Of a DNA stretch of 64,000 nt, positions 59,901-64,000 are shown one piece after another. Origin of the DNA: Sarcocystis neurona (lineage: Eukaryota; Apicomplexa; Conoidasida; Eucoccidiorida; Sarcocystidae); NCBI GenBank assembly GCA_000727475.1, contig KL647303.1, positions 2,279,366 through 2,343,365 on the forward strand. Reading direction: 5' to 3'. The notes beneath the pieces were generated by a model. That model saw only the letters and a list, made by a program, of their open reading frames with translations. It was not told the origin of the DNA and ran no database searches. The first letter of the stretch is position 1; each line of letters starts with the position of its first letter. The translations under genes and the position numbers were made by a program.

Positions 59901-62741
59901 CTCTGCTCCCCACATGGCTGCTGCCACTTCAGCTGCTGCTGCTAGTACTACGGCTTCAACTCCTTCTGCGTTTGCGGACGGAACTGCTGCTTCGTCCCCT
60001 ACTGCTCCTGCAGCTCCTCCTGCCCCCTCTCTTTCCGCTACGAACCGTACACCTGCTGCTGCTGTTTCTGACGCCGGTCCTTGTCCCGCTGCTCCGACAC
60101 ACCCGGCCGCCGCATGCGCTGGAGCCCCCCTTGCAGCAGCAGGCGCTGCAGCAACGGGACGCGGAGGGCGGGCGAGTGCTGCAGAGGCCGCTGCGTTTCT
60201 GCGCCGTCGAAAGGCAGGGAGTCTGCTGCCGATTGGATGGGAGCGAAGGCACGCGGCAGGTGTAGCTGACAACCAGCAGCAGGAGGAGGAGGAGGAGCAC
60301 CAGCATGAGGAGGAGGAGGAGGAGCAGCAGCAGCAGCGGCGAATGTTGCCGTTTGGTGTGTTCGAGCCGTTTGCTGCTGCAGCAGCAGGACGCAGCTACG
60401 GCAGAAGCAGGGCAGTGCTGGCCTGCGGCTCTCCCTGGTGGTGGGACGAGTGGACAGCCGCAGACGGCAGAGGGAGCAGCAGCAGCAACGTCTACGGCGG
60501 CAGCAGCCTATTCGGCAGTATTGTTGTTGTTCCTTCTGCGGCGCCGGAGAAAGAAAGAGATGCTTGTCTCGGCCTCTTTCCTTTTACTTCGCTCCCCTCA
60601 TTCTCTGCAGGACGCGTCAACTCTGATGCTGCTGCTGTTTCTGTAGCTTTGCCGACCTCGCCACGTCATGCCGCTGCTGCTGCGGTCCCTTCATCACGCG
60701 CAGCTCTGCCTGCAGCCGTTGCAGCAACGACTGTCTCATCGCGTTCACCTGTTGACGAAGCGTTGTCTAGAACTGCTGGGGCTTCTGCTGGTCCTCGTCT
60801 TCCTCATCGTCTTTATTCTCCTTCGTCCTCCTCTTCTTTTGCCGCTCCGTCATCACCTGCTGGTGCACCCGCAGCAGCAGCACCCGCTCCTGCGCCTGCT
60901 GCTGACGTATGTCTTCGTGCTGCTGCACCTGACGCTGAATCACTGGCTCCTGCTGCCGCTCCTTTCTGCGACGAGACAGGCGCTGCAGCATCCGGGAACT
61001 CTCCGAAGACCTCCTCGAGCGCAGCACAAGACTACGCTGTTACTGCTGCTGCTGCTGCCGGCGGCTCTCCCCGCTGCCCCACAGTCTCCTGCTGCCCTCG
61101 GCGCTCGTCTGTCGCTTCTTCGCTTCTGCTGCTGAACGACTCGCTTCCTGCTGCGTATGAAGAAGAACAGCAGGCCGCCAGCCCACAGACTGCTAAGTGG
61201 ACAGAGATGCAGGACCAGGCTCAAGAAGCTCCAAGCGTCCCAGCGAATCTTGCTGCCGCTGCTCCTCCCTCTCCTACAGCTGCTTCCGCTGTCGCTGCTT
61301 CCGTGTGGGGTGTCTTGCCTGCAACTGCTGCTGCGCCGCTTGCCGGTGCTGCAGCTGCTGCTGTTCCGCAAGCAATTTCTTCCACGCATTCTGCTGCTCG
61401 TATCTCTCTTTCCATTGCTGCTGCTGTTGCTGAGAACGCTGCTGCTCTTGGCGCAGGGGCGGACGCGCCCGCGGCTACAGCACGGGTAGACCCAAAGTGT
61501 GCCGCTGCTGCTGCCACTGCTGCTACTTCTTTCTTGTTGGCCGGCGGCGCAACAGACGCTCTGAAGACGGTCGACGGGCAACATCCGATGCCCCTGCTGC
61601 AGCAGCGGCAACTCTCCGTCGGAAGGAGGCAGCCACATCTGCAGCAGGGCGGCCTGCAGCAGCAGCAGCAGCGAGGCGTGGTTATCCCGTTGCAGCAGCA
61701 GCAACAACACCCATATTATATGGTCCTGAAGCAGCAGCAGGAGGAGGAGCCAGGACAGCAGGACTCGCAGCAGGTGGGATTGCAGCACCTGGAGCAACAG
61801 CAGGTGGGAATGCAGCAGCAGAATGAGGAGCAGGAGGAGGACGAGGAGGAGGCGGAGGTGGAGGGGGAGGAGGAGGTGGCACTCCTGCAGGAACAGCAGC
61901 AACACATGGTTCCGCAGCAGCTCCCGCTGATGTGGGAGCAGCTGAGCAGCGTCCTGTCGAGCCAGCTAGACTATCAAAGAGCGCTTCTAGAAGCGACGCT
62001 CCGCACTATGGAAAACAACTTCATCGGTGATATCGAAGTGGCAACTGCCACCACAGAAAGTCTTAATGAACAGGGAGTCATGCTACAGGTAATTTCTCCC
62101 TATATATACCTCCATCTGCGCATGCAAATATATATATATATTATTAGGTACACGCGACAATATATATATACATACTCGTGTATGCACACGAGTGTGTACT
62201 TGTATATATATATATATCTCTCTCTATATATATACATATATATATGTATATATATATGTTTCTGCGCCAGCGTGAGTGCTGGAAAAGGCGCATCAGTTCA
62301 TTTCTACATATTATATCGTGCCCTTCTATGTTGGCTGCAATTTCACTTTTTGTCATACAGAGGAACACACATATATATACATGTGTGATAGCGGTGGATA
62401 TGCAGAAGTATATGTAAAGAGTGTAGAAAGAGGCTCGCAGCGCGTGTCTCCCCGTCTCGGTGTCTCCCTCTCTCCGTGTCTCCCTGTCTCCGCGTCTCCC
62501 CCTCTCCGTGTCTCCCCGTCTCCGTGTCTCTGTGTGTTCCTCTTTCTATGACGTCGTAGAAGCTCGCAAACTCGACAGTCCCACGTCGCGTGCGTCGTCT
62601 AGTAGGTCGCTGTCTGTCTGTGTCTCTCTTTTTCCGTGCGCCTCACTCTGTTTATCTTCGTCTACATAAACTTGGTGGGGCGAGCACAGGCCCAGAAGTG
62701 GTCCCGACGCCGTAGAAGAGCCTGGAAGGAAATATTATTTT
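45902..62741 (+). CDS. BRAP2: BRAP2-like E3 ubiquitin ligase with massive HAAR insertions
   Basis: Exons 45902-52907, 56555-62088 and 62690-62741 join with GT..AG borders and matching phase, and the gene runs off toward the window end. Recognisable order: an RRM-like segment (LLGFYSVAFALSSQRAAETF, about 49600-49660, and ARCYVLPLASL near 50215); the first half of a RING (CPVCLERVD near 51180); a UBP zinc finger (CGACAETSDLWLCLVCGYRG joined to CGRYRSGHAKGH across the intron, then IWDYAADVFVHRRLV); and a coiled coil (LSSVLSSQLDYQRALLEATL and on). This is the BRAP/BRAP2 architecture, an E3 ligase that in animals binds nuclear-localisation signals and modulates MAPK signalling; the role here is inferred. 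Over 4,000 residues against about 590 in human; the excess is Ala, Ser, Gln and Ser/Asn tracts. The start ATG 45902 (MLFHVVVDLRSCCC) is tentative, since the frame is open from about 45827. Confidence 0.8.
47185..47282 (+). repeat. 18-bp tandem repeat in the BRAP2-like exon
   Basis: Four near-identical copies of an 18-base unit (GAAGTAGCAGCAGCAGGC) plus two partial variants. They encode (Glu-Val-Ala-Ala-Ala-Gly)n in frame. Confidence 0.8.
47794..47874 (+). repeat. Perfect 27-bp x 3 tandem repeat in coding sequence
   Basis: Three identical, directly adjacent 27-base copies beginning GGGCAGTGCAACGGCAGT. They encode a nonapeptide (Gly-Ser-Ala-Thr-Ala-Val-Ala-Ala-Glu) three times. Zero mismatches point to very recent expansion or homogenisation. 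Confidence 0.9.
50303..50365 (+). repeat. 24-bp tandem repeat in coding sequence
   Basis: Two to three copies of GACTCCCTGCTCTTCTTC followed by TTCTTC. In the gene frame they encode Ser-Ser-Ser-Ser-Thr-Pro-Cys-Ser blocks. The unit contains a (CTT)n run. Confidence 0.75.
52908..56554 (+). other. BRAP2: 3.65 kb intron splitting the UBP zinc finger
   Basis: Donor GTGAGA at 52908; acceptor GCTTCTGTTGCAG ends at 56554. The first 400 bases are CAG-rich and remain open in the exon A frame to 53140, which makes an unspliced reading look like one long gene. The middle is (TA)n and TACA sequence (53420-54720), then imperfect ATATACACATATGGAT-type repeats (55130-55560). The last 600 bases are pyrimidine-rich (CTG/CTT), a large polypyrimidine tract ahead of the acceptor. 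Confidence 0.75.
56555..62088 (+). CDS. BRAP2: BRAP2-like exon B: second half of UBP finger to coiled coil
   Basis: 1,844 codons after the split Gly. It opens with CGRYRSGHAKGHSAATLHRF and IWDYAADVFVHRRL, the conserved second half of a UBP-type zinc finger. It then runs through long Ala, Gln, Ser/Asn and Ala-Glu-Ala-Gly-Arg tracts. The end is ordinary: LPLMWEQLSSVLSSQLDYQR followed by a helical segment to LNEQGVMLQ, matching the start of the BRAP2 coiled coil. Donor GTAATT follows at phase 0. Long minus-strand frames here (for example 58914-60272) are complements of GCN-rich coding. Confidence 0.8.
58460..58585 (+). repeat. 21-bp tandem repeat in coding sequence
   Basis: About five copies of an AGCAGCAGAAGCGGGCCGAGC-like unit, in frame, encoding Ala-Ala-Glu-(Ala/Gly/Val)-Gly-Arg-(Ala/Pro). 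It sits about 630 codons after the UBP finger. Confidence 0.75.
62449..62535. repeat. GTCTCC-type minisatellite in an intron
   Basis: A short tandem array of CCGTGTCTCC, CCGTCTCGGTGTCTCC and similar words, related in motif to the array at 20838-21172. It lies in the intron between BRAP2-like exons ending at 62088 and starting at 62690. Confidence 0.7.
62690..62741 (+). CDS. BRAP2: Small coiled-coil exon of the BRAP2-like gene
   Basis: Acceptor GCGAGCACAG, 52 bases, then a consensus donor GTAAGT. Phase 0 at the start matches exon B. It reads AQKWSRRRRRAWKEILF, a basic helical stretch continuing the coiled coil, and leaves one base (T) for the next exon. The next exon is not certain. Confidence 0.6.
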
Positions 62742-64000
62742 GTAAGTCGGTATACACAAAGAAAGACACACAGGAAAAGATCTCGACCTTCTCTGTCATG
62801 CCCTCTAACAGCTGTAGCCGTACATTAAAATAACGTACGTATCCATATAAAGGTTCACATATGTACATACATATATATGTAGAGAGAGAAACAGGCAGAC
62901 AGATTGACAGAGAGATACATATGTACGTGTGTGTGTATACGGTTGTAGCCCTATGTCAAAATAATATACCTGTATGTATATCTTCACATAGAGAGAGAGA
63001 AAGACACACACACATATATATATCTACATACGTATATATATATATATATATGTCTAGCGTATCTGACCTAAACTGTTGCGTGCATGTGTACGTATGTATG
63101 TGTATATCCAGGTGTTTATAATGTATAAGAGACTTTTATGGGTATGGATTGTCATTCTTTCCGACGTACTGACGAAGCGCGTGCAGATATCTAGCTACTA
63201 CCATATCGTGTATCTCTTGTTTCTCTCTCTCTCTTGTTATGTCTGTGGATACATATAGATGTATCTTTGCTTACGGTAGCGTGTGTCAGAAGCGTACGCA
63301 TACGTCTCTTCTTAGCTGTTCTCTCTCCGGTGGTTACAAATATATACATATATATACATTTGCGTTCACATTTTCTCTGACAAACGTATCTACATGTGTT
63401 CGTATATATTTTTGTGTACGTGTACATATGAGTCTTTGTTTATCGTCCTTTCCTTGGTGTGTAGGTTATATATATATATTCACACGGCCTTCCCGCTGTA
63501 TACGGATGCACCTGTATACATATATATAGACATGTGTATACCTACACATATATACGTATACACACACATGTGTATATATACGCTTGTAGATGTCCACGAG
63601 TGTGTGTGCGGATCTCGTGCAGAGTTGCCTGGGGGAGGAGTCCAGGCGTGGGGAGAAGCTGCGAAGGGGGAGGGGACACGTACTACAGCTGCAGCTGCAT
63701 ACCGAAACGGAGGAGAAGCTGCTATGAAGATTTACGTACATTTTCGAATGTATGTGTGTCCTGCATTTCGATATACACACACGCGTGGAATTACTGGCCG
63801 AATGCCAGCACATCGTTTTCTATATCTGCGTATCTACATGGAGCGGGGGAGGATGCTACTACTATGTTGGCTGGCATATCTTTTGTACGGGTCTGCTGTA
63901 CTACCATTTACATACATACAAATGTAAAGGAGGAAGAGCCCTGTAGGTGCAGGTCTGTACCTTCGTACACCGATGTCTATACGTGTGTCTGGTGTCTGCC
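62742..64000. other. Intron(s) and a candidate further exon of the BRAP2-like gene
   Basis: Mostly TA/GT simple sequence. At 63598-63725, after acceptor CGCTTGTAG, a frame reads ADLVQSCLGEESRRGEKLRR and then HVLQLQLHTETEEKLL before a stop, which looks coiled-coil-like as expected for a BRAP2 C-terminus. Its phase does not match a direct join to 62741, so either another exon intervenes or a second frame (VHECVCGSRAELPGG) is used. Not resolved. Confidence 0.3.

Noticed and set aside
58914..60272. 452-codon minus-strand open frame inside the BRAP2-like exon B
   Set aside because: Complement of GCN-rich coding: poly-Ala on + gives an Ala/Gly-rich frame on -. The + frame carries the UBP finger and coiled coil in one continuous reading.
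1..64000. Bacterial-type features, tRNA/rRNA genes, CRISPR arrays, transposons, telomere repeats
   Set aside because: None was seen. Repeats here are microsatellites and minisatellites without terminal inverted repeats, transposase or reverse-transcriptase motifs, and no spacer-repeat pattern.

Overview
This window is eukaryotic nuclear DNA. The best fit is an eimeriid coccidian (Eimeria or a close relative). The exons are packed with CAG/CTG triplet runs, read in every frame as poly-Ala, poly-Gln, poly-Ser, Ser/Asn or Leu/Cys tracts, which are the homopolymeric amino-acid repeats (HAARs) typical of Eimeria. The rest is (TA)n, (CA)n/(TG)n and degenerate TACA/GTAT repeats. Genes contain introns with GT..AG borders. 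Several small conserved exons are separated by introns of 0.1-3.6 kb. No bacterial operon, tRNA, rRNA, CRISPR array, transposase or telomere array was recognised. Splice models come from reading donors, acceptors and reading-frame phase by eye; no homology search was run.

Layout. At 1-5.1 kb the + strand carries pieces of an unrecognised gene (exons 2287-2994 and 4382-4453). At 5.1-10.55 kb lies a + strand HAAR protein with an unresolved frame change near its 5' end. 10.55-13.08 kb is unresolved. At 13.08-14.02 kb a - strand gene has four short phase-consistent exons and almost no HAARs. 14-17.4 kb is repeat-rich and largely non-coding. At 17.39-20.76 kb there is a - strand HAAR protein, followed by a GC-rich minisatellite (20.84-21.17 kb) and a - strand coding block (21.93-22.33 kb).

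Two genes are identifiable. (1) On the - strand, 24.49-39.4 kb and probably upstream to about 42.4 kb, is a HAD-type phosphatase with the DxDxT, LTAR and GDTGE signatures of the APP1/DUF2183 phosphatidate-phosphatase-like group. Its catalytic domain is cut into six small exons behind a HAAR-rich N-terminus of over 1,100 residues. (2) On the + strand, 45.9 kb to beyond 62.7 kb, is a greatly enlarged homologue of the BRAP2/BRAP E3 ubiquitin ligase. It shows an RRM-like segment, the start of a RING finger, a UBP zinc finger split by a 3.65 kb intron, and a C-terminal coiled coil. It runs to over 4,000 residues against about 590 in human BRAP. Nothing suggests the neighbours share a pathway. Their common property is triplet-repeat expansion in coding DNA together with expansion of other simple repeats in introns.
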